The translations under genes were made by a program, and so were the position numbers. The notes below the pieces were generated by a model. It was not told the origin of the DNA, ran no database searches, and was given only the letters and a program-made list of their open reading frames with translations. This document shows positions 36,185-46,566 of a DNA stretch of 64,000 nt, one piece after another. Within the stretch, counting starts at the first letter, position 1. Each line of letters opens with the position of its first letter. Location: positions 556,100,826-556,164,825 of the forward strand of contig CM077115.1 of the NCBI GenBank assembly GCA_039619475.1. Reading direction: 5' to 3'. This DNA is from Icerya purchasi (taxonomy: Eukaryota; Arthropoda; Insecta; Hemiptera; Monophlebidae).

Positions 36185-36990
36185 ATGAAACGGTTTAATT
36201 ATGGTAACGGATAGATTCATTAAAGAGACGATTTAGTAGGGAAACGAGTAGTTTAATTGATTTTAATCTTTTCCTAAGCAGGAAATGTTAATTGAAGTAG
36301 ACAATTATTATTTCTGCTTAGGAAGTTCCCCTTAAAAACACTTTATCAACCCCCCCCCCGACCTCGTTCAGAGCCGCTAAAAGAAATGCACGATAACGAG
36401 ACCGTATTAAAATTCTCCACTGCAAACAATGGATTATAATTACTTTCCAGTATTCGAATAATTGCTGAAATTTCAGTTTGTGGTACACGGAAAGAGATCT
36501 CTTCGAGTCGACGTTATTTCAAATACGGCCGAGTTCGAATCTGTATACGGGGAATACTTTTGTCAACAGTTTCAGACGATTTCTCATAATAACCTTCGAA
36601 ATATTTCGTTGTCGCGGGTTTTTATAGCGGGATAGCAACCGGCACAGCCCTAAGAGATAATATCCGATGCTGGTGGCACGCTGAAAAAAGCTCGACCCAC
36701 GTTGTGACCAGTTTTTGCGACTGAATATCGATTACAAGAAAAATTTCAAGTATTACTTATTATTCGCCCGACGAATTATGATCGCTTGAGAGAGTGTGCT
36801 CATTTGGAATAACGGGAACATTTATAAATAAGAAAAGTTTATCGACAGAGCCTCCGAGATAATTTTTTGAAACCGTTTATAAGTGTGTTTATAAGGTTTT
36901 TCGAAAATTTATCATACGCTAACTGCGGCTTCACACGCCGGTTTACTTGACATACTTACGCAATTCATTTTCATGTTAGGATGTTTAACT
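36185..36990. other. Unassigned stretch
   Basis: Mixed composition, no gene or repeat recognised. Confidence 0.4.
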
Positions 36991-37245
36991 AAAGTAAAGT
37001 AAGTCCCATTTCCCTTTAAAAACACAGCGTTTAAGCATTTCATAATGTACTAAGCCTAATGCATCTGAAGAGAATACTGGGGCTAGCTCTTTTTTTTTTT
37101 TTTTGCGAGATCCGCCTTTATTTCCCCCAGATTTTTCTCGATGATACAATCAATATTCAATAGCACATATTGGCAATAAACCTGGACGCGACTTAGGAGT
37201 CAAGTTTCGGTAGCCGAACAGTTTACCTACTAGGCTCCTTCCTTC
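36991..37245 (-). mobile_element. tRNA-derived SINE copy, minus strand, decayed
   Basis: The complement shows the GAGCCTAGTAGGTAAAC head, ATAAAGGCGGATC, a poly(A) interruption, CTTAGTACATTATGAAAT and GGGACTTACTTTACTTT. More diverged than 6621 and 29865. Confidence 0.75.
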
Positions 37246-38613
37246 CCCCTTAGCAGTTTTCAACTATTTCCGAGTATGGACCTTTACTTTAGCTGTAATG
37301 TGTGATGATCACCTCTCTAACCTGATGATTACATTTTTTTTTTTTTTTTTTTTTTTATGTAGGGAAAAAAAAAGTGAACCAGCTAGAATCGAAAATAAGG
37401 AAATAAGTTTAACTCTTAGCCGAAATATAGATACTCCAAATATTTCAGAATCTGAGATGTTAAAAACATCACAATAAGAAACGTAATAAAATAAGCAATA
37501 ATGACAATTAAAATCGAAACAATTTAACCATATTTAACATTTTAGGTAGTTATTACAGAGATGATATTTTAAACATTTTGTAAATACAACTTTCTTCGGT
37601 TTCTTTTAATTCATGTCATTTCGGCCAAAGATAAACTAATTCATCGACTAATTCGCAATTATTTAATCAGCAGCTGAAAAATCATTACGCTTTTTTGTTT
37701 TTAAAATTTTTTTTCTTAATAAATATGTTATTATTATTTTTTTTTTAAATTTAAACGTTACACTACAACTTTAAACGTTGACCGTTGAAAAAGAAATAAT
37801 TCTTTAATTGTGTTCAATAGTTTAATGTGCACAAATATTTACCATTTTTCAAATTTTTCGGCGTGGAATTAAACTTTAAAAGTCATATATGATGGGTGGA
37901 AAAATTAAATTGGAATAAAAAAAAAAAACATTTCTAACATAGATTATTTATATCATGCTCGAAATATTTTGACTTCTTTAATGGTCTTAAATTTCAGATT
38001 TTATTAAAGTATTAAAAAATTAAATTGCGGAAAAACTATTTTAAAAGCAAAAATACAAAACGTACTATAATACCGGCGGGGTAGGTGATTTATTTTTTGC
38101 CGATTTCAATGATGTGTTCGTCGCGTATGTTTTTTTTTGTTTTTTTTTTTGTTTTATGTTTGTTCACAACTTCCGATTATTTAGATCTATTTCAATAAAA
38201 GCCTTTATTTATTCAAAAGAGTACTGGCTATCGATAAGTATCTTCTTTTAAATAAACGTTAAAGAAAATCGCCTCTTTGGAGAAATTTTTATTAACATAA
38301 CAAATGCCATTGACGCTTAAAATATTGTCAATGTTATTTATCACTAAAACATAAATTTGAAAGAAAAAAAATTGTTATGCGGTTATCAGACCCCAGTCAG
38401 GACGAAGTTCATTACGCTTTTCTTGGAATGAAACAATAATTTTTGTGGGGGAAACAATTATTTTACTATATCATTATTAAACATTATGAACATTATTTAA
38501 ACTATATGGGATATATCTTTCTCGTGGATTTTCTATTCTAACTAAGAGGAAAAGCTCAATAGGTAAAAAATTGTGGCCTCAGAAATTCTCATAATTGCTC
38601 CACGTTATATTTG
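37246..38613. other. Unassigned AT-rich stretch
   Basis: No gene was recognised. It contains poly(T) tracts near 37331-37356 and 38129-38153. Confidence 0.4.
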
Positions 38614-38631
38614 TGTATCGCAAGTTTTGAT

Positions 38632-38837
38632 CTGAACCGAGTTAGAACCAACCAAGGCCGCTGCAAGTATTTAATGAACAAATGGAAGCTCTCGGAATCG
38701 GAACTGTGTAGCTGTGGCGAGATTCAAACGATGTCGCATTTTGTTAACTTGTGTGAAAGTATTTCAACAAAGGATTGACTGGGCTACGTTCTCTTGAGGA
38801 AGGCGCAGTAGAATGGCTGATAAATGTTAATTTATAA
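38632..38837 (+). pseudogene. RTE-like LINE ORF C-terminal tail, frameshifted
   Basis: The frame reads LNRVRTNQGRCKYLMNKWKL, then LCSCGEIQTMSHFVNLC. After a frame change near 38770 it reads KGLTGLRSLEEGAVEWLINV, ending at TAA. This pattern (RxRT-GRC, KW, CxCG-xQTxxHxxxxC, then EWL near the stop) is the zinc-binding tail downstream of reverse transcriptase in many invertebrate LINEs of the RTE/jockey type. The frameshift shows it is no longer functional. Sequence upstream of the zinc tail is missing, consistent with 5' truncation on insertion. Confidence 0.75.
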
Positions 38838-38914
38838 ATAGACGACAGTATTTTTTAATATTGTAATTTTGTATTTTTAATCTAAATTTTACTTTGATAA
38901 GCGTGTAATTGATA

Positions 38915-38969
38915 CAATAATAACAATAACAATAACAATAATAATAATAATAATAATAATAATGATAAA
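38915..38969 (+). repeat. (AATAAC)n(AAT)n tail of the first LINE
   Basis: AATAAC units merge into pure AAT units, directly after the 3' UTR of the RTE-like fragment and directly before the second ORF. Confidence 0.9.
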
Positions 38970-39701
38970 TATTTATCAAACAAATGGCTGATACGTGGTG
39001 AATTATTTCCAGAAACAGAGGGGTTTTTAGCAGCAATCCAAGATCAAGCCATAACAACAAGAAATTACAGAAGATATATTATTAAAGACCCTAATATCTC
39101 GGATAAGTGCAGGAAATGCAGAAAAGAAAGTGAAACAATTAAGCATATTTTAAGCGGATGTGAACAGTTAGCAGCGCGATTTTATATAAAAAGACATAAT
39201 GATGTAGCTGCTATAGTCCACCAAGAAATCGGAGTTAAATACGGCTTAATTAAATCTAAGCAACCATATTACAAATATGTACCGGAAAAAATTTTAGAGA
39301 ATGACCATCATAAATTATACTGGGATAGAACTGTGCTGACGGATAAAACAGTGGAATATAATAGGCCGGATATTATATTAATTGATAAAAAGAAGAAATC
39401 AAGTGTATTAATAGATATCGCTGTCCCAGATAGTAGAAATATAAGTAAAGTTTTCGAGGATAAAGTCAATAAATATGAAAAACTTAGGGAACAATTGAAG
39501 CATATGTTGAAGATCAATACAGTTAGAATAATACCGCTAGTTGTTGGAAATAATGGCATAATACCGAATAGCTTAGTTAAGAACATAAGTAACCTAGGAC
39601 TGGCGCCATATATAGTAGACATGATACAAAAATCAATTCTATTAAACGCCGCTACAAATGTAAGGACCTTCCTTAACCATCAAAATGGAGAAAATTTATA
39701 A
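38964..39701 (+). CDS. C-terminal part of a LINE ORF: CCHC finger and restriction-like endonuclease
   Basis: An uninterrupted frame of 245 codons, open at its 5' side into the AAT repeat and ending at TAA. It begins DKYLSNKWLIRGELFPETEG. A C-x2-C-x7-H-x4-C finger (CRKCRKESETIKHILSGC) follows at about residues 51-67. Then comes WDRTVLTDKTVEYNRPDIIL with VLIDIAVPDS, the R/K-PD...D spacing seen in the restriction-like endonuclease domain of R2/R4/NeSL-type non-LTR retrotransposons and in many lone invertebrate copies of it. Reverse transcriptase is absent. It is a truncated but undamaged copy, so the insertion is probably recent. There is no ATG near the start, so translation as it stands is unlikely. 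Clade assignment is by motif only. Confidence 0.75.
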   Translation, partial: DKYLSNKWLIRGELFPETEGFLAAIQDQAITTRNYRRYIIKDPNISDKCRKCRKESETIKHILSGCEQLAARFYIKRHNDVAAIVHQEIGVKYGLIKSKQPYYKYVPEKILENDHHKLYWDRTVLTDKTVEYNRPDIILIDKKKKSSVLIDIAVPDSRNISKVFEDKVNKYEKLREQLKHMLKINTVRIIPLVVGNNGIIPNSLVKNISNLGLAPYIVDMIQKSILLNAATNVRTFLNHQNGENL

Positions 39702-39761
39702 TGCTTGCTAGACATATTAGCCGTATTATAAAGCAAACCAGCAAAGGCTGTGATTCCTTGG

Positions 39762-39799
<38 letters not shown>
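39762..39799 (+). repeat. (AAT)n tail of the second LINE
   Basis: A pure AAT run ends exactly at the right copy of the 12-bp direct repeat. Confidence 0.95.
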
Positions 39800-39800
<1 letters not shown>

Positions 39801-39810
39801 TATCGCAAGT

Positions 39811-42800
39811 CATTTAAGTAATGAAGAATCGATCGCGCGTCGATGGACAGATGTGACAAAATTAACGCTGATTTAGCTAGCGCGTAGCGTTTTATTAGCT
39901 GCACAAATTTATGTAACACTGAAAATACATGTTAGTTTTTTTGCAATAAATTTCAAGTATCGTTTGTATATTATTTATTTTAATTCTTGGGAAATTAGAT
40001 GAAACGTGATTAAAGAAGGAAATTGTGTGACAGAAAAAAAGGCAAAAAAGTTGCAATTAAAAAAATAGAAGAATATAAATAAAGGCAGACTATAAAGCCA
40101 ATAGAAAAACAGCTGTTACCTAGAAAATGAGCAACCGTCCGTTTTAAATTTACACTTTAAGATTAAGTTTTTAAGTGATATAGTTATTGAATAGAGTGAG
40201 TTGTAGTTGTGAGTAAAGAAATCAATCAAATGAATCATCAATGGACAGAAAGCGCGAATATTTTCTCCTTTATAATGAGAAATGCAATTGAAATTTTAAA
40301 GGACAACTTCTGCTTCATTTCTCATATCTAATTTTCAGAAAGTAATAGAAAATTATGAATAACTGGATCAACGAAATCTAGAATGTATCCAAGATAAGTA
40401 GTGTATTTTCACGCATGGATAATTAGCATTTGGCTTGTTCAGAAATGCGTGCTTTAGGCCTTTTACGATATTTTCGTCAATTTTTGCTATTTCCCACTAT
40501 TTACTGTTGTTCTTAGTATCATTCACACAATTTTCCTCGATTTTTCACTATCTTCGTCAAGTTTGTGCTAATTCGGCTCTCTCAACCAGTATTATAATTT
40601 AAAAGTGTCTCCTCTGTTTAATTGTCAGCACTTCTCTTGTATAAATCCTACGATTTCCCGGATGCTGTATATTTTGTTATCGAAGTTCTAGGAGTTGGTA
40701 GTCGGAGGTGGCTGGGACACAACCGGAAGGCTAGGAGATGGTTCAAAGGTCAATGTGGCGAAATAATGGCGAGTGCAATGGCTTGGATGTATTTTATTAA
40801 AAGTTATGTCTTCAACAAACGGGTATGCAACGTGCACACTGTGCTGAAACGAATCATTTCTACCTACTTTCCGGTATGATGTAGCCGAACTACGGCGATT
40901 TTTGTCAATGAAGTGTGGATATTTAAAATGTAAAATACACTATTGATAAAATAAAAAAAAAAAAAAAAAATCGGATAAAATATTTTCTACGGTAAATATT
41001 TAAAATAAAATGACTACTATTGTAATATGGAAAATCCTAGAATTTAGCGTTACGTGACGATTTCGCCATTTATATAGCCCGCGTTAAAGAACTTCGTTCC
41101 AAAAAAAAAAAAAAAAAAAAATAATGAAGTCAGACAGAAAACTTCAAACATTATTAATGTTAATTACCACGGATAAATAGATTTGAATAAAGAAAATAAA
41201 TTTTGGAAATTTCCTTAGCGCCATTTACAGGTGCTTATCATTAGCGAAAATTTCACATCTTTTAACATTACTGCATATAACTTTTGAATAATAGAATGAT
41301 CTCTTTCGTTTATTAGAAATTGTGTAGTTAGTAGTCATTAAAATGAACACTACAAAAAAAAAGAAAAGGAGTTCTTTTAAAGATATATTTAATTTCGTTG
41401 TTTTAATCTAAACAGAAAAGAGGTTAGCCGAAAAATTTTCATTGGAACATCGGGAAGAAAATACGGACATCGAAAATTTTAAAATTAAAGGGTGGTCGAT
41501 AAACGCGAATTACTTATTAATATTACTTACCGTGGTGGAAACGTAGATTCGAATAAAGTTGAATTTGATACCGCCGAAGCGCGATTTACAATCTCCTCAG
41601 CGACAGAATTCGAACATTAAATTCTGAAACCAATGCTCCCAATTCTTTATAGAATATCGAAGATCGCAATCTGTTTTTTTCGTCAACACCCCGCATTATT
41701 ACCATCAAAAATATTTACACTAAAAAATCGCGAAACAAAGCAAATAAAAGAAAAAAATTAAAAAATACAATTCAAGATTTGCTTTAAAAATTTTGATAAA
41801 ATTGCACTAAAAAGTAAAAAATTCGATATGAAAATATTTACAGTAAACTATTCCTTAAAGAAGGAATATTGCGATTGTTCTTAAAAAAACATTCACCGCT
41901 TAATCAGAGTCATACCGAATTTAAATTAATATTTAGAAACAAATGAATATAACAACGCAATCGCTCATTTTCTGTAAGCATTGAAAACGTCAGGAATGTG
42001 TTTAATTTTTGAAATATGAATTTAATGCTGACTTTAATGTTGTTCAAGAATCTTCATGTATATTATTATATATTTGTTATCGAATAATTATTTTCCCCTG
42101 TAAATGCATTTTTAATAAATTTCTAGAATAAATCTGGAAGTCTCGGTATTTTTGTTTTTTTTTTTAAAGTAAATAAAACAACGATTGGCAAAGAGTTTCT
42201 GCTAGCATCAATTAATAAAGCATAAGCAATCCTGCTGTCCCCTTGGCAAAGGACAAGCGTTTGGTCATATTAAAAAAAAAAATAATCAAACAAAAAACAA
42301 AAAAAAGCTACTTTCTTTATAATTTTTTGTTCACTCATATTAGTACCAGAAAAAAAAAAACAAAAAAAATATCAAGAAGGAAAAATGATTGCAGCAGATA
42401 CACTTTTGCTGTACCTACATGTATATAATGCGGAAATGATTATTTTTTACTGAGGCGAATAATAAAACCCAAGCCTGCACGAGGGAAAAGCGCATTACAG
42501 CGACATCGAAACTGGCAAAAATTCATCCGGCAAATCTTGAACTTCGTCGCGATTATTGCACAATGACTTAAACGTTCGACTGCTAGTTTCCTAGTCCTGT
42601 CTGAGGTAAATTAATTAAAATTAAAAAACGAATTTCAATGATAATGCTGGTGTTATCGCTAGGCCGAATAGGAAAAGGAATCTTTAATTTTTTTATATAA
42701 TACGTGCGCATTTTTCTGAATTCTGTTATACATACATTTTTCTTTCTTTAATTAATTAATTTTGTTCCAGTGGTTTCATATCAAATATACATTATTTAAT

Positions 42801-43675
42801 CCGTTTAAACTAGAAAAGTATAGTTGAATTTTAACTATTCCCGCCGGCTCACGTATAAGCAATCTCATTTCATTGAAAGCAACGATTTTAAACTTATATG
42901 TACATAAAATTGTAATTAGACAAAAATGCCTAGAGCACTGAAAAAACGAGGGCTGTCAGTATCGATTTAAAATAAAACTGAGTCCGATTTATATTACAAA
43001 CAAACCAATAGTGCGACGATACATATCTATTGAAAAATAAAATGATCACAAAGTCAATATTTTTGCAAAAACCTTAAAGCAGCACACGTTCAGAGAGCAT
43101 CCATTAATTACGTGAGCTGTTTTTTTTTTAATTTCATCGTCTTCTTGATTATCGTAGTAACATTTAGGTTTCTATTTAGATCTTTTTAGTAATTTAACAT
43201 AAAATAACCCCTGAAATTATATAATATTTTAAATTGTTTATAATATAAGATTACTTGCTGATGCAGATAAAATTTTGAAGCTAAAGATTTTTGGTCGATT
43301 TTATTTCTTTAATAATTTCATATAAAAAACGATGTAAAATTATTTAATATTTCTACTTGGTTAAATACGGCCCCTATCGGTATAGGGTTTTACAGATATT
43401 ACCTAACAACGAATAAAAATAACATAAAAAGTAGGAGCAGAGTTGCTCCTCTCATCGCAGATTCAAAAAAAAAAAAAAAAGAAAAAGACGATGGCAATAC
43501 CAGTTTTGCGGCCGTATCGGCGACAATGATCTTAAATTTCACGCTGACCAGTTATTAATCTAATTTGTTTGCATGGTAGACATAGGCATTTTCAAATTAC
43601 AACGTTAATAATATCAATAACATTAAAATGTCAATAACACCAATCTTCAGTTCCTTTATCTTTTTCTCATATTCG
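39811..43675. other. Unassigned AT-rich stretch, 3.9 kb
   Basis: No gene was recognised. The frame at 40622-40879 (+) starts at a non-ATG codon and has no known domain. Poly(A) runs lie at about 40952-40970, 41101-41122, 42345-42369 and 43465-43480. A loosely similar pair of segments (about 41161-41210 and 41527-41575, sharing TTGAATAAAG after an ACCAC/ACCGTGG block) may be an old repeat. Confidence 0.4.
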
Positions 43676-44280
43676 TTTTTTTTTTTTTTTTACAAATTAC
43701 AACTGGCCAGAAGGCCATCCAACAATTGGACTGTAACGCGAAAATACCTTGAATTTTATTAACATAAAACTAGGCCAGATCAAACGGTCGACTACGTTTT
43801 AACCTTCGAACATCAAGACTATTATCAAGAAGATTGATCGCCAAAACGTTTGTGTGAGACTCCAAGCGGCCTCTATGTATCGCTTAGCAGCTCGCTTGAT
43901 CTCGTCTTTCACATATGGGATATTTAAGTCTCGATGTAGAGTATGGTTAGATACGTACCAGGGTGGTGAGACTATCAGCCTTATAGCCTTGTTCTGGAAC
44001 CGTTGTATCTTGTTTATGTATGTATCTTTTGCACAACCCGACAACATTAAACCGTATGCCCAAACGGGCTTTATAATTATTTTGTACACTAAGAGTTTAT
44101 TTTCCAATGATAAACTAGAGTACCTGCCAAGAAGAAGCCAATTTAATTCTTGCAATCTTATATCTAGATGTTTTCTTTTTTGTATAATATGCTTTTGCCA
44201 TGTTAATTTGCGATCCAAATGAATGTCGTAAGTATTTTACATCTTTATATATTCGTGTTGCGGTTTTTTATACGTGGTTA
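43676..44280 (-). mobile_element. Jockey-like LINE 3' end with poly(A), minus strand
   Basis: The 3' poly(A) tail appears as poly(T) at 43676-43691. The 3' UTR is followed upstream (minus strand) by the reverse-transcriptase C-terminal region annotated at 43799-44275. The copy is strongly 5' truncated. A related 3' UTR fragment with CAATTGACCAGAAGG lies next to poly(T) at 48854. Confidence 0.8.
43799..44275 (-). pseudogene. Jockey-like reverse transcriptase, thumb and C-terminal segment
   Basis: The minus strand reads LDRKLTWQKHI, then LSLENKLLVYKIIIKPVWAY, then NKIQRFQNKAIRLIVSPPWY, then SNHTLHRDLNIPYVKDEIKR. These are textbook positions of the jockey clade (thumb with KP-W-YG, IQRFQNK-LR, APWYV-N, DL-IP-V-EEI). 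The frame upstream of LDRK is shifted: DVKYL continues into a broken LGIHLDR at about 44225-44240. A run after RYIEAAWSLTQT also departs from the family. At about 150 codons of a usual ORF2 near 900, this is a 5'-truncated fossil. It is homologous to the polymerase of the Drosophila element jockey, by recognition only. Confidence 0.85.
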
Positions 44281-44469
44281 ATTTCATTCAGTTTTATTAA
44301 TATATTTATCGGTTATAACTAAGGACAGAATTAACCCGAAAAATGTAAGGAAAATACACAGTGAAATCGCGCAAGGAAACGCTGCGTTATCATTAACTAC
44401 TGCACGGGAGCAGGCTTATAAGGCAAAACTCATTATATGTAGGTGAATACATCCTGTTTGTTAAAATGG
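44281..44469. other. Short unassigned stretch
   Basis: Nothing recognised between the LINE and the palindrome. Confidence 0.4.
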
Positions 44470-45006
44470 TATAATAAAATAAACTTTAATAACAAACAAT
44501 ATAGAACAATAAATTAGATAAATACCTATTTAGAAACGTTTTCGGGCATAACCCATCATCAGCTAACACTAACTTAAAGGAAACTTAAAACATACTGAAG
44601 TGAATATAGGGAATACATGTGTATATATAGTAGATGTAAAGAGGAATAAACATGGCAGGTATAAAAATCTATAGGTTGAAAATGCTAATAATTAATATAA
44701 AATATAAAATAAAACAAGAAGATAAAAAGTTAATATAAAAATTTAACTTTTTGTCTTCTTGTTTTATTTTATATTTTATATTAATTATTAGCATTTTCAA
44801 CCTATAGATTTTTATACCTGCCATGTTTATTCCTCTTTACATCTACTATATATACACATGTATTCCCTATATTCACTTCAGTATGTTTTAAGTTTCCTTT
44901 AAGTTAGTGTTAGCTGATGATGGGTTATGCCCGAAAACGTTTCTAAATAGGTATTTATCTAATTTATTGTTCTATATTGTTTGTTATTAAAGTTTATTTT
45001 ATTATA
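44470..45006. mobile_element. Nearly perfect 264-bp-arm palindrome of the GAAAACG family
   Basis: 44470-44733 and 44743-45006 are reverse complements across a 9-bp loop. The only difference I found is one A/G in the inner TTTTTRTCTTC block. Each arm contains the motif TTAGCTGATGATGGGTTATG, CCCGAAAACGTTTCTAA (44910-44946 on the plus strand, and the inverse at 44530-44566). No ORF is present. The near identity implies a very recent origin, or gene conversion between the arms. If transcribed through, it would form a long hairpin RNA. No clear target duplication was found. Confidence 0.85.
44910..44946 (+). other. Hammerhead-like motif in the right arm
   Basis: The parts, in order, are TTAG (44910-44913), CTGATGA (44914-44920), an extra T, GGG-TTATG-CCC hairpin (44922-44932), GAA (44933-44935), self-complementary AACGTT (44936-44941), T, then CTAA (44943-44946), which pairs with TTAG. 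This is the order of a type I hammerhead core with a very short stem III. The T between A9 and stem II departs from the consensus and occurs in the other copies too. Self-cleavage is therefore only a hypothesis. Confidence 0.3.
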
Positions 45007-45507
45007 AAACTCATTATTATATATAGTAGTCGAAATAATACTAAGGTCTGTTCAAACTTTCGGATACGTACGGAGAAGGATGATTTGTGAAGTGCTAATT
45101 AAACGGGAACTGACAGTTTCAAATAAATTTTCGCAATAGAAAAAACAAATGTTTTTGTAAAATGTAGAGATCGGTGTCGCATTTCAGAATCGGTTTCCAC
45201 TGTTGGCTGTACTCCAGGATATGTGATTGAATAGAGATAGCCGAATCAGCTAGTAAGGTAAAAAGTTCTTTTGTTACGAAAAAAAACAAAAAACAAACAC
45301 AAACGAATTTTTATTAAAACGAAGAATCTTAAAAATTAAATTAATAATTAGATTACGAAAACATACTGGTATTATATTCATCGAAACTAGAGAAATGAGA
45401 GCTTACAAGAAATTAATCAGTTACGTGTAAAACTACGGTAATAATTTATAATTTGCGGCATTTTCATTAAACCAAAATCGGATTATAAAAAAATAAAAAC
45501 ATAAATA
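45007..45507. other. Unassigned AT-rich stretch
   Basis: Nothing recognised. Confidence 0.45.
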
Positions 45508-45797
45508 TAATAACAAAAATATTTAAATTGAATGAATATTTTAGAAATGTTTTTTCAGTAACTTCCCCGTCTTCAGCTGGAAACAAAAAGAAAATATATT
45601 AACAAAGTTAATATTAAATGTTTAGAATCCGTTGGAACTCTAAATAATTTATTTAGCAAAGAAAAACAAGGAATATTTAAAAGATGAAGTGTGAAATGTT
45701 TAATTTTTAATTTAATTTCTAGCTGAAGGTGGTAGGAAATTCACGAAAATGTTTTCAGAATATTCACTTATTTTCAGTTTAAATGTTTTTGTTATTA
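45508..45797. mobile_element. TIR element of the GAAAACG family
   Basis: The left end (AATAACAAAAATATTTAAAT, TGAATATTTTAGAAATGTTT, TTCAGCTGGAAA) is inverted at the right end (TTTCTAGCTGAAGG, CACGAAAATGTTTTCAGAAT, TTAAATGTTTTTGTTATTAC). Inverted repeats are about 100 bp and diverged. The core contains NKVNIKCLESVGTLNNLF in one frame, which is also open in the relative at 46183. Confidence 0.7.
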
Positions 45798-46182
45798 CTT
45801 TATTCGATGGGCGCTGGCAAAAAAAATTTGCCCCTTCATTTAAAAACGAAAATTGGCAAACAAAGAAGGATTTTTCTCTCCCCGTATGAAATTCGATAAA
45901 CTTATACTATTTATGTTAAGTTGTTAACAAGTTCTGCTTAGTATTTTTGTTTAAATTGTAACTTTTTTTGCTTTTTTCTATTAATCGATTGAAAAGAGAA
46001 ATCTCTACCGAACATATTTCATTCGCCTATTTCACCCGAACAGCGCACTATATTCATCATTTAAAAGTTTCATCTTTTTAATTTTAATAGCTTATTAAAA
46101 TTACACTAAACGGGGAGGGCCTTTGAATTAAAAATTACTCCTTAAATGCAATTGGTATTCATACAATAAACATAATCACATA

Positions 46183-46400
46183 AATATATATTCAAATTGG
46201 ATACAAATAAATATTCTAGAAATGTTTTTCTTCCCCGGAATTTCCTATCTTCAGCTACAAAAACAAAAAGAAAATATATTAATAAAGTTAATATTAAATG
46301 TTTAGAATCGGCAGGAAACCTAAATAGTTTATTTATATCTAGAAAAGAAAAACAAAGAATATCGTTAAAAATAAAATATTTTTAATTTTCAATTCAACTA
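46183..46400 (+). mobile_element. Partial copy related to 45508-45797
   Basis: It shares TATTCTAGAAATGTTTTTC, a TCTTCAGCT block, ACAAAAAGAAAATATATTAA and AAGTTAATATTAAATGTTTA with the 45508 element. The right inverted end is missing or too decayed to see. A 62-codon plus frame (46197-46385) covers most of it. Compared with 45508 it carries an in-frame 6-bp insertion. Confidence 0.6.
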
Positions 46401-46566
46401 AAACAGAAATATGTAAATATCTCTATATACAACCAACTGTCGGAAATTTCCAATTGATTTAACTCTTCATACATGCGTAACTGCTTCAAATATTGCCATT
46501 CAGACCATTGCACTGGTCTTACCTCTATCGATCTCTTTCCATAAAAAGAAAAAAAAAAAAGGTTCT
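46401..46566. other. Short unassigned stretch
   Basis: Nothing recognised. A poly(A) run sits at about 46550-46560. Confidence 0.4.

Larger units (their letters stand above)
38614..39810 (+). mobile_element. Composite LINE insertion flanked by a 12-bp direct repeat
   Basis: TGTATCGCAAGT occurs at 38614-38625 and again at 39799-39810, exactly bounding two retrotransposon 3' parts and their AAT tails. From left to right it holds an RTE-like ORF tail (38632-38837), a short 3' UTR, (AATAAC/AAT)n at about 38915-38963, an endonuclease-domain ORF (38964-39701), a short 3' UTR and (AAT)n at 39762-39799. A 12-bp duplication is a usual length for LINE target sites. Either the second element inserted into the AAT tail of the first, or both arrived as one chimeric transcript. 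Confidence 0.7.
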
